A stretch of 64,000 nucleotides of DNA from an uncultured Prevotellaceae bacterium (GTDB lineage Bacteria > Bacteroidota > Bacteroidia > Bacteroidales > Bacteroidaceae), in the NCBI GenBank assembly GCA_900317635.1, contig ONHN01000005.1:62001-126000 (forward strand), read 5' to 3'. This document shows, in pieces, positions 39,121-48,370 of this stretch; the stretch's first letter is position 1; each line of letters opens with the position of its first letter. Position numbers and translations under genes: made by a program. The notes beneath the pieces are model-generated. The model saw only the letters and a program-made list of their open reading frames with translations, had not been told where the DNA came from and searched no databases.

Positions 39121-40152
39121 CTATTGTTCGGATGTTGCCTGTTCGTGCGCTATCGTCAGCACATCTTGTGCCCCCGCTCTTATGACTAATTGCCGTTGCA
39201 AATGCAGGTGGAAGTATTTCTTCATAAACACGATGTAGGCCACGCCTAAAACGAGCGAGGCGCAGAGCAATACTTGCCAAACGGGAAAGAAGAAGCAGCA
39301 GGTGCAGACGATGGCCTGCAACGACATATATAATAAGGATACGCACACGTGAGGCCAGTGCAGTTCGTTGGCCAGGAGCTGAAACGCATGTTTGCGGTGG
39401 GGCTGCGAGATGCGCTCGCCCAGTTGCAAGCGGTGCAGAATGGTCAGCGTGCCGTCCACGCCGTATACAACGAGGAATACAAGCCACGACAAATCGCCCG
39501 AGGCCAGTATGAGCTGGCCTAACAGGAAAATAACGATGACGGCCATCGACACCGACCCTACGTCGCCGGCAAAGCAGCGGGCCTTTGTTCGGAAATTAAA
39601 GAAGCAGAACACCAAGGCCGAAGCAATGGCGGCGAGCATCATTTTTTCATCAGCAAAGGGAAGTGCCCACTTGTCAACGGCCAGCAGTGCCAGTAGCACC
39701 ACGAGCGAGTAGCCTCCCGTAATGCCGTTGATGCCGTCCATGAAGTTGTAGATATTGGTGATGCCTGCACAGGCGAACAAGGCAACGGGCACGATGACCC
39801 ACCCTTCAGGATAGATGAAGAGTCCCCATTCGGCACAAAGCAGCAACAGGCCTGAGATTTGGGCAATGAGTCGGATGCTGGGCGGGAGGCTATGCACATC
39901 GTCGATGAAACTAACGATGGCCAACACGCTTAGCGCGGCAAAGAACCAAGGATGGGCAAAGCCTGAAAGGACGAACCACAAGGCCATGCCCAAATAGAAG
40001 ATGATGCCCCCGCCGCGCAGGGTGATGCGCGTGTGAGAACTGCGCTCGTTAGGCTTGTCGATGATGTTGAAACGGTCGGCTATACGGAAATAGACGAGTT
40101 CCAACACGAAGAGAGCGCCTATAAGGACAAGGAAATACGTTGGTAGGCTCAT
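39121..40152 (-). CDS. WecA/WbpL-like undecaprenyl-phosphate sugar-1-phosphate transferase
   Basis: The 343-residue polytopic membrane enzyme (about ten helices) starts repeat-unit synthesis by moving sugar-1-P to undecaprenyl phosphate. Conserved cytoplasmic motifs are DD (84-85), NIYNFMDGING (133-143), FAGDVGS (194-200) and HRKH (252-255). The position beside wbpM-like and reductase genes suggests D-FucNAc-P or D-QuiNAc-P as the donor sugar, as for Pseudomonas WbpL. The donor is inferred. Confidence 0.85.
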   Translation of the reverse strand: MSLPTYFLVLIGALFVLELVYFRIADRFNIIDKPNERSSHTRITLRGGGIIFYLGMALWFVLSGFAHPWFFAALSVLAIVSFIDDVHSLPPSIRLIAQISGLLLLCAEWGLFIYPEGWVIVPVALFACAGITNIYNFMDGINGITGGYSLVVLLALLAVDKWALPFADEKMMLAAIASALVFCFFNFRTKARCFAGDVGSVSMAVIVIFLLGQLILASGDLSWLVFLVVYGVDGTLTILHRLQLGERISQPHRKHAFQLLANELHWPHVCVSLLYMSLQAIVCTCCFFFPVWQVLLCASLVLGVAYIVFMKKYFHLHLQRQLVIRAGAQDVLTIAHEQATSEQ

Positions 40153-40155
40153 ATT

Positions 40156-40548
40156 TTAAAGCATGTCTTCAGCCTGCAACGGCGTGTAGGGTCCGTCCTT
40201 CACTTCGAAGATGGCCGTATCGGGTTCCAGCACCTCGAGCGTGTGCCATTGTCCAGCGGGTATGTGCACACCCATCACGCCGTTTTCGCGACTTAGCACG
40301 GTCTCTTCAACGATGTTTTTGTTGTCATCGTAGAACATCACGCGCAAACTGCCTTGCAAGAGCAGGTAGGTCTCGGCGGTGTGGCGATGGCGATGAACGG
40401 GGAGTTCCGTGCCAGGTTGCAGCGCATTGATAAGTCGCTGGGCAGGCGCGTCAAGGCGGTCGTGGAAGTTATAGTTCATCCTTAAACGCGGCGACGCAGC
40501 AGCCTGCGCGCAGACGTCGGAAAGGAGGGCGGTGTTTATTAGTTGCAT
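40156..40548 (-). CDS. wbuC: WbuC-family cupin protein
   Basis: The 130-residue cupin metalloprotein has likely metal ligands H52, H54, H56, E59 and H102 (VHRHRHTAETYLLLQGSLRV). WbuC proteins accompany L-FucNAc gene sets in O-antigen clusters and their exact role is unsettled. It overlaps the preceding reductase gene by 10 bp and lies 3 bp from the next gene. Confidence 0.83.
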   Translation of the reverse strand: MQLINTALLSDVCAQAAASPRLRMNYNFHDRLDAPAQRLINALQPGTELPVHRHRHTAETYLLLQGSLRVMFYDDNKNIVEETVLSRENGVMGVHIPAGQWHTLEVLEPDTAIFEVKDGPYTPLQAEDML

Positions 40549-41489
40549 AGTTCAAAACTTTTAATGGTTTGTTCTAACCCTTCGGCGGCGCGCACGGGCA
40601 TACGCTCAACGCCAATGGCTTGCTTAATCTTGCTGTTGGAAGCCACATAGTTCTCTGTCAGTTTCTGCAAGCGCTCAGTGTTGAGGGGAAGATGCGCCAC
40701 GGAGCCAATCTTTGCCACACATTCCATGAAGGGTTTACTAAGATGCCAAATACGTGGCTTTTTACCTATTGTCGTGCAAATGAGCGTTATGAGTTCGTTG
40801 GTAGAAAGAGCCTCATCGTCGCACATATTATATACGCCCGATGCAGCTTCACCCGCTAACAGATGCTCCACGGCAAAGGTTAAGTTGCCAATAGACGTAA
40901 ACGAACGTCGGTTTTCGAATGCGCCTAAGGGCCAGGGTATGCCGCGCCTAACAACTGCGAAAAGCAAATTGAGATTACCCTTGTTGCCAGGCCCGTGTAT
41001 CATGCAGGGGCGAAGCACAAAGACCGACTTGCCTTCCTTTTCGCGCACGTCCTCTTTCGAAAAAATATATTGCTCGGCAGCAATTTTACTTTCGCCGTAA
41101 GGCCCTTTTGGTTTGGGTTGCACTTCCTCTGTCAAGACATCCCCCTCTACCCTATCGGCCGCCGCTTTGCTTGAACTGAAAAACACGAATTTCTTCGCCG
41201 TAGAAGCCAAGAAGTAGTCGTAGATTTGCTTTGTCAGCTCTGTGTTGATTTGAAAATACACATCGGCCTTAGCTTTGTTTTTCGTATCGTGGGCCTTACC
41301 CGCCAGGTGGATAATAGCATCAACCTCTGGCAAGTTCCCTTGCCTAAGGTCGTCCCACGAAAAAGTTTTCTTCACGCCTTCCACCTCTGGTGCCACGATA
41401 TCCAGACCGTAAAGTGTGTGCTGGCTGGCGTACGCTTTCACCATATTGGAGCCTACGAAGCCGTGAATGCCCGTTATCAGTATGTTCAT
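40539..41489 (-). CDS. NAD-dependent sugar epimerase/reductase, WbpV-like
   Basis: The 316-residue extended SDR has the nucleotide-binding ITGIHGFVGSN at the N-terminus, the serine of FFSSSKAAAD, and the catalytic Y131-xxx-K135 (YGESK). In clusters with WbpM and WbpL this family reduces the 4-keto intermediate to UDP-D-QuiNAc or UDP-D-FucNAc. The ATG overlaps the wbuB stop (ATGA), showing translational coupling. Simple 4-epimerase activity cannot be excluded. Confidence 0.75.
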   Translation of the reverse strand: MNILITGIHGFVGSNMVKAYASQHTLYGLDIVAPEVEGVKKTFSWDDLRQGNLPEVDAIIHLAGKAHDTKNKAKADVYFQINTELTKQIYDYFLASTAKKFVFFSSSKAAADRVEGDVLTEEVQPKPKGPYGESKIAAEQYIFSKEDVREKEGKSVFVLRPCMIHGPGNKGNLNLLFAVVRRGIPWPLGAFENRRSFTSIGNLTFAVEHLLAGEAASGVYNMCDDEALSTNELITLICTTIGKKPRIWHLSKPFMECVAKIGSVAHLPLNTERLQKLTENYVASNSKIKQAIGVERMPVRAAEGLEQTIKSFELCN

Positions 41490-42715
41490 ATTAAAGATAA
41501 AGCTAAATCAACGTATTGTTTTGTTACGATTTCTTTCGTATAATGTCCTTGGATGATGGTTTGTCCCTGCAGCCCCATTTGCATCAATTCTTTCTTAGAA
41601 ACACACTTCAGCCACTGTGCCATGGCGTCAGCTTTTTCTTCGGCGCTCGTACCTCCTACAATCTTCGCACAACCCTTATCGCTTAAGAAATTGTAGAGTG
41701 GCGTGTCTTTCCCCGAACCTATCAACAAGGGTTTGGCACAGGCCATAATGGTATAAACCTTCGAAGGGAAACCTTCGCGCTCCATTTTAGGATTCATGAA
41801 GATGAATTGCAAGTCGGAATAGGCTATAATGGCTGGCATCATTTCGCGGGGCTGATAGGGAAGTATATGCACGCGCACAAGTTGGCGGCTCTCTACTTCT
41901 TCTGCCAGTTTGGCTTTCATAACGCCTTCGCCAACGATAAAATAGTCTACATCATCATGGCGCGTTATTTCGGCCAACTGTACGAGTGGTTCCCAATCTT
42001 GCGCATAGCCCACGTTGCCTGCGTATAGCAGCCTTATCCCCGAGGTCTGCGGAAAGAGTTGCGGATTGAGCACGCCTTTCCACTCCACGGGTTTATAAAC
42101 TTCGGTATCAACGAAGTTGGGAATGATGTGGACCTTCTTCTGATCTTTGAACCGTGGCAAAATGGTGTTATAGAATATATCGTCGATTGTACAAACGGCA
42201 TCGGAATGATTATAAACAAACCGCTCTAACTTGCTGAGCGTACTGTGCACGAGGCCAGGCTTAAGCTTCAGAATGTCGGGGTATATCTCCTGAACATTAT
42301 AAATGACTTTGCACCTCTTCAGCTTGCCCAGCAACACACTCACAGCCCCCACTGTCAGCGGAGGCGAGGGTGCGAGGATCACATCGACGTTGCGTATGAA
42401 TAAGGCGGTCAAGAACGATACGATATGCCAATACACAAAGCCCAACACGCGCAATAAGGTGCTATGGAATTTCTTTTGCGGAATATGATAGACCTTTATG
42501 CCGTTGAGCGAACTTTCTTTGCAAAATCCCCATATTTTCCAGTGCAAGGGTTGCTGGGCTATTTGCTCCTCAACGATGTTGAAGTGGGGCGTTGTGGTCA
42601 ACACCACCACTTCATACCCCTCACGCTGAAAGCGCAACGCTATATCGTTATAAAGATAAGCGGTTGACACCCCATCGGGACCGAAAATCAGTGTATGGAT
42701 AAGTACCTTTTTCAT
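41486..42715 (-). CDS. wbuB: WbuB-like glycosyltransferase family 4 (putative L-FucNAc transferase)
   Basis: The 409-residue GT-B enzyme starts MKKVLIHTLIFGPDGVSTAY. The start at 42715 overlaps the fnlC stop (TAATG). The C-terminal nucleotide-sugar domain has LLYAGNVGYAQ and the EGFPSKVYTIMACAKPLLIG block. Placement right after the UDP-L-FucNAc synthesis genes and before wbuC matches wbuB in E. coli and wbjE in Pseudomonas O11. Transfer of L-FucNAc as the second sugar is inferred from that. Confidence 0.8.
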   Translation of the reverse strand: MKKVLIHTLIFGPDGVSTAYLYNDIALRFQREGYEVVVLTTTPHFNIVEEQIAQQPLHWKIWGFCKESSLNGIKVYHIPQKKFHSTLLRVLGFVYWHIVSFLTALFIRNVDVILAPSPPLTVGAVSVLLGKLKRCKVIYNVQEIYPDILKLKPGLVHSTLSKLERFVYNHSDAVCTIDDIFYNTILPRFKDQKKVHIIPNFVDTEVYKPVEWKGVLNPQLFPQTSGIRLLYAGNVGYAQDWEPLVQLAEITRHDDVDYFIVGEGVMKAKLAEEVESRQLVRVHILPYQPREMMPAIIAYSDLQFIFMNPKMEREGFPSKVYTIMACAKPLLIGSGKDTPLYNFLSDKGCAKIVGGTSAEEKADAMAQWLKCVSKKELMQMGLQGQTIIQGHYTKEIVTKQYVDLALSLI

Positions 42716-43893
42716 TAAAACTTTCTCCAAACCATTTTGTTGACAACGCCCGTATAACTTTGAATGATCTTAACAACCTTGGTGCTGACGTTGGTATCGA
42801 CGTAGTCGGGCACGGGTATGCCGAAATCGCCCGCGCGGTTCATTTCAACTGCAGTTTCAATGGCTTGCAGCAGGCTACCAGCGTCAATTCCTGCCAATAC
42901 AAAACAGCCCTTATCAAGGGCTTCGGGGCGCTCGGTAGAGGTGCGGATGCAAACGGCGGGGAAAGGCCGGCCGATGCTGGTGAAGAACGACGACTCCTCG
43001 GGGAGCGTTCCGCTATCGGACACCACAGCGAAGGCATTCATCTGAAGACAATTATAGTCGTGGAAGCCTAAGGGCTCGTGCTGTATCACGCGACGGTCCA
43101 GTTTAAACCCACTGACTTCAAGACGCTTGCGCGAACGTGGATGGCAGCTGTAGAGGATAGGCATATCGTAGCGCTCGGCCATCTGGTTGATGGCCGTGAA
43201 CAGGCTCGTGAAGTTCTTCTCTGTGTCTATATTCTCTTCGCGGTGGGCCGAAAGCAGAATGTAGCGCCCTTTCTCCAGGCCCAAGCGCGTGTGCACATCG
43301 CTGGCTTCAATATCCTGCAAGTTAGCCGAGAGCACTTCCGCCATAGGCGAACCCGTCACGTAGGTGCGTTCCTTGGGCAAGCCGCAATCAGCTAAGTAGC
43401 GACGGGCATGCTCGGTGTAGGCAAGGTTTACGTCGGAAATGATATCCACAATACGGCGGTTCGTCTCTTCGGGCAAGCATTCGTCTTTGCAACGATTGCC
43501 AGCCTCCATGTGGAAAATAGGTATGTGCAGGCGTTTTGCCCCTATCACGGAGAGGCAAGAATTAGTATCGCCCAACACCAGGACGGCATCTGGCCGCGTT
43601 TGCACCATAAGCTTGTAGCTCGCATCGATGATGTTACCCATCGTAGCGCCTAAGTCGTCGCCCACGGCATCTAAGTAAACCTCGGGTTCTTCCAACTTCA
43701 AGTCGCGGAAGAAGACACCGTTCAGGTTGTAGTCGTAGTTCTGGCCTGTATGTGCCAAAATGGTATCGAAATACTGACGGCACTTCGTAATGACAGCTGC
43801 CAAACGAATGATTTCGGGACGTGTGCCTACGATGATAAGCAACTTCAGCCTGCCATCGGCACGGAATGCTACATTTGAAAAATCTGTTTTCAT
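42715..43893 (-). CDS. fnlC: UDP-N-acetylglucosamine 2-epimerase family, FnlC/CapG
   Basis: The 392-residue non-hydrolysing 2-epimerase fold protein carries LLIIVGTRPEIIRLAAVI, GDTNSCLSVIGAKRL, HMEAGNRCKDECLPEETNRR and the SDSGTLPEESSF UDP-binding region. In the L-FucNAc route it performs the last C2 epimerisation from UDP-L-PneNAc to UDP-L-FucNAc. The ATG at 43893 overlaps the fnlB stop (TAATG). A longer in-frame start would add 19 unconserved residues. Confidence 0.88.
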   Translation of the reverse strand: MKTDFSNVAFRADGRLKLLIIVGTRPEIIRLAAVITKCRQYFDTILAHTGQNYDYNLNGVFFRDLKLEEPEVYLDAVGDDLGATMGNIIDASYKLMVQTRPDAVLVLGDTNSCLSVIGAKRLHIPIFHMEAGNRCKDECLPEETNRRIVDIISDVNLAYTEHARRYLADCGLPKERTYVTGSPMAEVLSANLQDIEASDVHTRLGLEKGRYILLSAHREENIDTEKNFTSLFTAINQMAERYDMPILYSCHPRSRKRLEVSGFKLDRRVIQHEPLGFHDYNCLQMNAFAVVSDSGTLPEESSFFTSIGRPFPAVCIRTSTERPEALDKGCFVLAGIDAGSLLQAIETAVEMNRAGDFGIPVPDYVDTNVSTKVVKIIQSYTGVVNKMVWRKF

Positions 43894-45095
43894 TATACTT
43901 CTTCGTAAAAGGTGTCGGGATGAGCAGGGTCGAAACGCTCGTTGGCCCACATCATGGTGACGAGGTCTTCATCCTGCGATAGATTAATAATATTGTGTGT
44001 GTAACCAGGCAACATGTGCACGGCTTGAATGTTCTTCCCACTCACGCGGAATTCCCACACTTCGTCGGTATCAATACGACGCTCCTGAATAAGGGCTTCG
44101 CCACTCACCACGATGAAGAACTCCCACTTTGTGTTGTGCCAATGCTGGCCCTTCGTCTGACCTGGCTTGCTGATGTTCACGCTGACTTGTCCGCCGCTCA
44201 CGGTGCGCAACAGTTCGGTGAAACTGCCCCGCGCATCGCTATTCGTCTGCAAAGGAAATGCCACAGCTTCACGCGGAAGATAGGACAGATAGGTGGAATA
44301 TAGTTTCTTTGCAAAGCTACCTGCTGGAATTTCGGGGACAACCAAGGTGTTGGGCTGCTCGTGAAACGCGTGTAAGAGTTCTACTATTTCGCCCAACGTC
44401 ACGCTGTGCTCCGTTGGCACGTAGCAGTAACGCCCTGCTTCGTTCCAAATAGGTTGCAACCCGTCGAATTCGCAGCGATGCTCGCGCCCCTCTAAGGCAT
44501 CCAGCATTTCTGCAATGAGGTCATCTATGTAGAGGAGGGTGAGCCGCGTTGAGGGGTCGTTCACCTGTATGGGTAAACCGTTGGCAATGTTGTGGCAAAA
44601 CGTGGCGACAGCACTATTGTAGTTGGGTCGGCACCATTTGCCAAAGAGATTGGGGAAGCGATAGACCAACACCTTTGCCCCCGTCTCGGCAGCATACTGC
44701 AAAAACAAGTCTTCGCCGTCGCGCTTGCTGCGCCCATACTCTCCTTCGGCATAACGGCCTACGAGGGAAGCTTGAATGGAACTGGAAAGCATGACGGGAC
44801 ATGTGTTGCCATGCTTCTTCAGCGTACTGAGCAAGATGGAGGCAAAGCCAAAGTTGCCTGCACGAAACTCCGATGCCTCCTTGGGCCTATTGACTCCAGC
44901 TAGGTTAAACACGAAGTCGGCTTCTGCACAATACGCGTCTAACTCTTCGGGCGTAGAATCTATATCGTAGGCGAAAACCTCAACGTTGCCCGTCAGCGCA
45001 GGGCGCGTGCGGTCCTTCGACTCGCGAATGTTGCGCAAGGCTGCACAAAGGTTCTTACCAACAAAACCTTTAGCACCTGTTAAAAGAATCTTCAT
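43893..45095 (-). CDS. fnlB: bifunctional reductase/epimerase, FnlB/CapF
   Basis: The 400-residue two-domain enzyme has an N-terminal SDR domain (about 1-250, ILLTGAKGFVGKNLC) that reduces C4 and a C-terminal cupin (about 285-400, GQTKGQHWHNTKWEFFIVV) that epimerises C3. This is the architecture of S. aureus CapF in UDP-L-FucNAc synthesis. It lies 176 bp after fnlA. That gap has an ACCAC-type repeat half but no gene. Confidence 0.9.
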   Translation of the reverse strand: MKILLTGAKGFVGKNLCAALRNIRESKDRTRPALTGNVEVFAYDIDSTPEELDAYCAEADFVFNLAGVNRPKEASEFRAGNFGFASILLSTLKKHGNTCPVMLSSSIQASLVGRYAEGEYGRSKRDGEDLFLQYAAETGAKVLVYRFPNLFGKWCRPNYNSAVATFCHNIANGLPIQVNDPSTRLTLLYIDDLIAEMLDALEGREHRCEFDGLQPIWNEAGRYCYVPTEHSVTLGEIVELLHAFHEQPNTLVVPEIPAGSFAKKLYSTYLSYLPREAVAFPLQTNSDARGSFTELLRTVSGGQVSVNISKPGQTKGQHWHNTKWEFFIVVSGEALIQERRIDTDEVWEFRVSGKNIQAVHMLPGYTHNIINLSQDEDLVTMMWANERFDPAHPDTFYEEV

Positions 45096-45271
45096 TTATA
45101 CGTCTATTTGTGCTTTGGAATAATATCCGTGACGTTGAAAGGAAAAGGAAAAACCACGAATTAAAACGAATACACACAAAGATTAGTCCTTCTTCCTACC
45201 GTGTTTTGTTCTCGTATCTCCCTCTTCGGACGCTTCGTAGTTTCCTCCTTTCATTGCTAGGCCTTAGTCGC

Positions 45272-46345
45272 TTATTCGCTGCGTATTTCCTTAGCTTTTC
45301 GGCGGATCTCAAGGCCTAAATCCTCGCGCACGAAGCGCAGTTTCAGCAAGAGTGCCTTCATTTCCTCCACGGTGAGCCGCTTCGTGTTGTGACTATGATA
45401 GTCCTCTATCTTCGACATATCGGCATTGCCATCGGTGAAGAACTTGTCGTAATTCAGTCCGCGCGTATCGCAAGGAATGCGGAAGTAGTCGCCCATGTCT
45501 TCAGCGCGCGCCATTTCTTCGCGCGTCACGAGCGTTTCGTAGAGCTTCTCACCGTGGCGCGTACCAATCACGCGCACCTCGGTCTGCCCGTATTCGGGTT
45601 TCACCTGCGCATAGGTTTGCTTCAGAGCCTCCGCCAGGACATCAAGCGTTGCCGCTGGTGCTTTCTGCACGAAGAGGTCGCCATTGCGTCCGTGAGTAAA
45701 GGCGTAGATAACGAGGTCAACGGCATCGTCCAGCGTCATCATAAAGCGCGTCATGGCGGGGTCTGTGATGGTGATAGGCTTCCCCTCTTCCATTTGGTCA
45801 ACCCAAAGCGGAATGACGCTGCCTCGACTGGCCATCACGTTGCCATAGCGTGTGCAACAAATCGTTGTCTTAGCATCGTCGCCCAGTTCGCGCCCTTTGG
45901 CAATGGCCACTTTCTCCATCAAGGCCTTGCTCATGCCCATTGCGTTGATAGGGTAAGCGGCCTTGTCCGTAGAAAGCACCACGACATTCTTCACGCCGTG
46001 CTCTATGGCCGACAGTAGCACGTTGTTCGTCCCGATGATGTTCGTCTTCACGGCTTCCATCGGGAAGAATTCGCACGACGGTACCTGCTTCAGTGCTGCG
46101 GCTGCAAACACGTAGTCCACACCGCTCATGGCCACATCCACCGACGTCTTATTGCGCACGTCGCCAATGTAGAATTTAACCTTGGCCGACTGCAACGCGT
46201 GGCGCATATCGTCCTGCTTCTTCTCGTCGCGCGAGAAGATACGAATCTCTTTGATGTCGCTATCAAGGAAGCGGCGCAACACCGCATTACCAAACGACCC
46301 CGTGCCCCCCGTAATAAGGAGCGTTTTATCTTTAAATACTGACAT
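45272..46345 (-). CDS. fnlA: UDP-GlcNAc 4,6-dehydratase/5-epimerase, FnlA/CapE
   Basis: The 357-residue SDR opens the UDP-L-FucNAc route from UDP-GlcNAc. It shows LLITGGTGSFGNAVLRRF, a Met-containing catalytic block STDKAAYPINAMGMSK (D127, K128, M136, K140), and YGNVMASRGSVIPLW. It belongs to the CapE/FlaA1-like group. It starts 9 bp after the upstream glycosyltransferase, so one transcript is likely. Confidence 0.9.
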   Translation of the reverse strand: MSVFKDKTLLITGGTGSFGNAVLRRFLDSDIKEIRIFSRDEKKQDDMRHALQSAKVKFYIGDVRNKTSVDVAMSGVDYVFAAAALKQVPSCEFFPMEAVKTNIIGTNNVLLSAIEHGVKNVVVLSTDKAAYPINAMGMSKALMEKVAIAKGRELGDDAKTTICCTRYGNVMASRGSVIPLWVDQMEEGKPITITDPAMTRFMMTLDDAVDLVIYAFTHGRNGDLFVQKAPAATLDVLAEALKQTYAQVKPEYGQTEVRVIGTRHGEKLYETLVTREEMARAEDMGDYFRIPCDTRGLNYDKFFTDGNADMSKIEDYHSHNTKRLTVEEMKALLLKLRFVREDLGLEIRRKAKEIRSE

Positions 46346-46354
46346 ATTCTCTAT

Positions 46355-47245
46355 TTATTTTATCTGTATTCCAAAGTTACTTTCTATGTATGCAACGACC
46401 TCCTGTTTTGTCGGACTTTTCCCAAGACGCTTCTCCATTTCGTAGAGCTTGGCATCTACGAGGAAGCGGTACCAATAGGCTTGCAGCGTGGCCCATACCA
46501 AACCTGGAGCGCCATCAAGGAAACCCAGGAAAAGGAAATAGCGCGTAAAGAAATAGGCAAAAGCGCGCAAGAAACGGGGCAAGCGATAGTAAAACCCTTT
46601 TTGCGCATTGCGCCCCTTCAAGTCTTCTGACTCGGATGCAGAGAAGAAGTGGTATTGCTTGTCTAATTCTGCAACAATCTCCCTATTAGAATAATTGTTA
46701 TGCTTCTGCGTCCACGCCGTCAGTCCGTTAAGGTTTTCGTCAACCAGCAGCCCTTTGAAGTTCACGGCTTCGCCCTGTGTCAGCACGCAGCGCTCGTCCA
46801 TCCAGCGTTGCTCCATATACACACAGCCCGTCCTCCACAAACGGAGCAAACGCACGGGCTTGATGTAGCCATGGCGCAGGTATCTGTTCAAGAATTTCAC
46901 GCTCCGCGTGAAATTCACCCCCGTCACTCCAACCGTCAGGCTGGTCGAAATATTTCGAATTTCAGCTACCAGCTCGTCCGTCAGGTATTCGTCGGCATCA
47001 ATGCGCATGGTCCATTCCGACGTTATCTCGCAATGCTCCAATGCCCACTGAAACTGCTGCGCTTGGTTCACATATTCGTGCTGAACAACCTCCGCCCCTG
47101 CTTGCCGAGCCAACGTGCAGGTATCGTCCGAGGAAAACGAATCGACCACAATAACGCGCTCCGACACTTGAAGCACATTCTGCACGCACCGCTCAATGTG
47201 GCGCGCCTCGTTATAGGTGAGGATGATGGTGGTGATAGTACTCAT
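46355..47245 (-). CDS. glycosyltransferase family 2
   Basis: The 296-residue GT-A enzyme has TTIILTYNEARHIERCVQNV, VVDSFSSDDT and the metal-binding D83-A-D85 (RIDADEYL). It resembles the WaaE/KdtX-type group of GT2 proteins. The ATG at 47245 is chosen because upstream in-frame codons run into a hairpin repeat. The acceptor is unknown. Confidence 0.82.
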   Translation of the reverse strand: MSTITTIILTYNEARHIERCVQNVLQVSERVIVVDSFSSDDTCTLARQAGAEVVQHEYVNQAQQFQWALEHCEITSEWTMRIDADEYLTDELVAEIRNISTSLTVGVTGVNFTRSVKFLNRYLRHGYIKPVRLLRLWRTGCVYMEQRWMDERCVLTQGEAVNFKGLLVDENLNGLTAWTQKHNNYSNREIVAELDKQYHFFSASESEDLKGRNAQKGFYYRLPRFLRAFAYFFTRYFLFLGFLDGAPGLVWATLQAYWYRFLVDAKLYEMEKRLGKSPTKQEVVAYIESNFGIQIK

Positions 47246-47263
47246 GAGTTTTAAACTATTCAC

Positions 47264-47344
47264 GTTTCGGGTGTTGTGATACGGATGGGATAAATGGTGA
47301 GCAAAGCGTAGCATTTATTCCACCCGTATCACAACTTCCGAAAC
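47264..47344. repeat. short foldback repeat copy
   Basis: Arms 47264-47296 and 47312-47344 match at 29 of 33 positions around a 15-nt loop. The outer parts (GTTTCGG...GTTGTGATAC) equal the ends of the longer copies at 48371 and 53950, and the loop GTGAGCAAAGCGTAG resembles their inner part. It lies between two minus-strand glycosyltransferase genes. Confidence 0.8.
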
Positions 47345-47353
47345 TTGTATTAC

Positions 47354-48358
47354 TTACTTTTCACAAATCTTATCCAACATATCCTGCAACCTATCAAACA
47401 CAAGCTGTTGCGATCGCGCCGCATTCCCTTCTTCGTACCTCAACACGGCCTCTGCGATAGAGATTGGCGAACTTGGTTCGAACACCTCCGATGGTTTGCA
47501 TACAGAATACGTAAACGCTCTATCGGAAGCTATGACATCGCAACCACAACCTAAAGCCTCAACCAGTCCCAAACCAAAACTCTCGTTGAAGGAGGGGTAA
47601 ATCGTGGCCTTACTCTGCAAATACAATGCCTTTACCTCCTCTCTTGAAACGAACCCGTGGTTCACGATGGGCACGCCCGCCTTCACGGCCTTGTCTAAGC
47701 GCTCCATGAAATCGTCGGCACTGGAACTGCATGTTAGGTGTAGCGTCTTCTTAAATCCTATGTCGTAGAGCATCGTCCATGCCTTCAGCAATTCTTGGTG
47801 ACCCTTCGACCCTGTATATTCGCCAACGAACACATAATCCTCCCGCCGCTCTTCACCCGTCAAGGCTGGCGCAGGGAAATCGTAGAACGGAAATCGCTCT
47901 ACTCTTTCTTGCGGCTCTGCAAAGTATTTGCGCAACTGCTTCTCGGTGTTTTCTGTCTGAACAAACCAGCAGTCGGTGTGCCTCTTCAATCTTTTTATGT
48001 AAGTACGCTTCATCCACAACTGCAAATATTGCTTCCAATCGCGGCTATCAGCCAGCGTCAGCATATTGATGTTATGAAAGTAGGTATAGACAGGCACATT
48101 CAGCTTATAGGGTGGCGGTATGTTGCCAAAGCAAAACACCGAGCTAAACGCTCCGCTATGCTCTTGATAGAAAGCTTTCCTATTCTTTAGCATGGCATCG
48201 CGCTTCTCCACATGAGGCAACCGCATAAACTCATCCCCACATCGCGCATCATAAAGCAAAAAAAAGTCTGCACCTCTTTCTTCAAGACCACGAACCAAAT
48301 AGCGTAAGAGCCCTAAGGCTCCACCATAACAAATGTAAAGAGCGTCAACAAGTAGCAT
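47354..48358 (-). CDS. glycosyltransferase family 4
   Basis: The 334-residue GT-B protein has a C-terminal donor-binding domain with DYVFVGEYTGSKGHQELL and the FNESFGLGLVEALGCGCDVI block (E-x7-E type). The N-terminal part has YICYGGALGLLRYLVRGLEE. Foldback repeats flank it on both sides, so its transcription may be separate from neighbours. Confidence 0.8.
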   Translation of the reverse strand: MLLVDALYICYGGALGLLRYLVRGLEERGADFFLLYDARCGDEFMRLPHVEKRDAMLKNRKAFYQEHSGAFSSVFCFGNIPPPYKLNVPVYTYFHNINMLTLADSRDWKQYLQLWMKRTYIKRLKRHTDCWFVQTENTEKQLRKYFAEPQERVERFPFYDFPAPALTGEERREDYVFVGEYTGSKGHQELLKAWTMLYDIGFKKTLHLTCSSSADDFMERLDKAVKAGVPIVNHGFVSREEVKALYLQSKATIYPSFNESFGLGLVEALGCGCDVIASDRAFTYSVCKPSEVFEPSSPISIAEAVLRYEEGNAARSQQLVFDRLQDMLDKICEK

Positions 48359-48370
48359 ATACTTACAATT

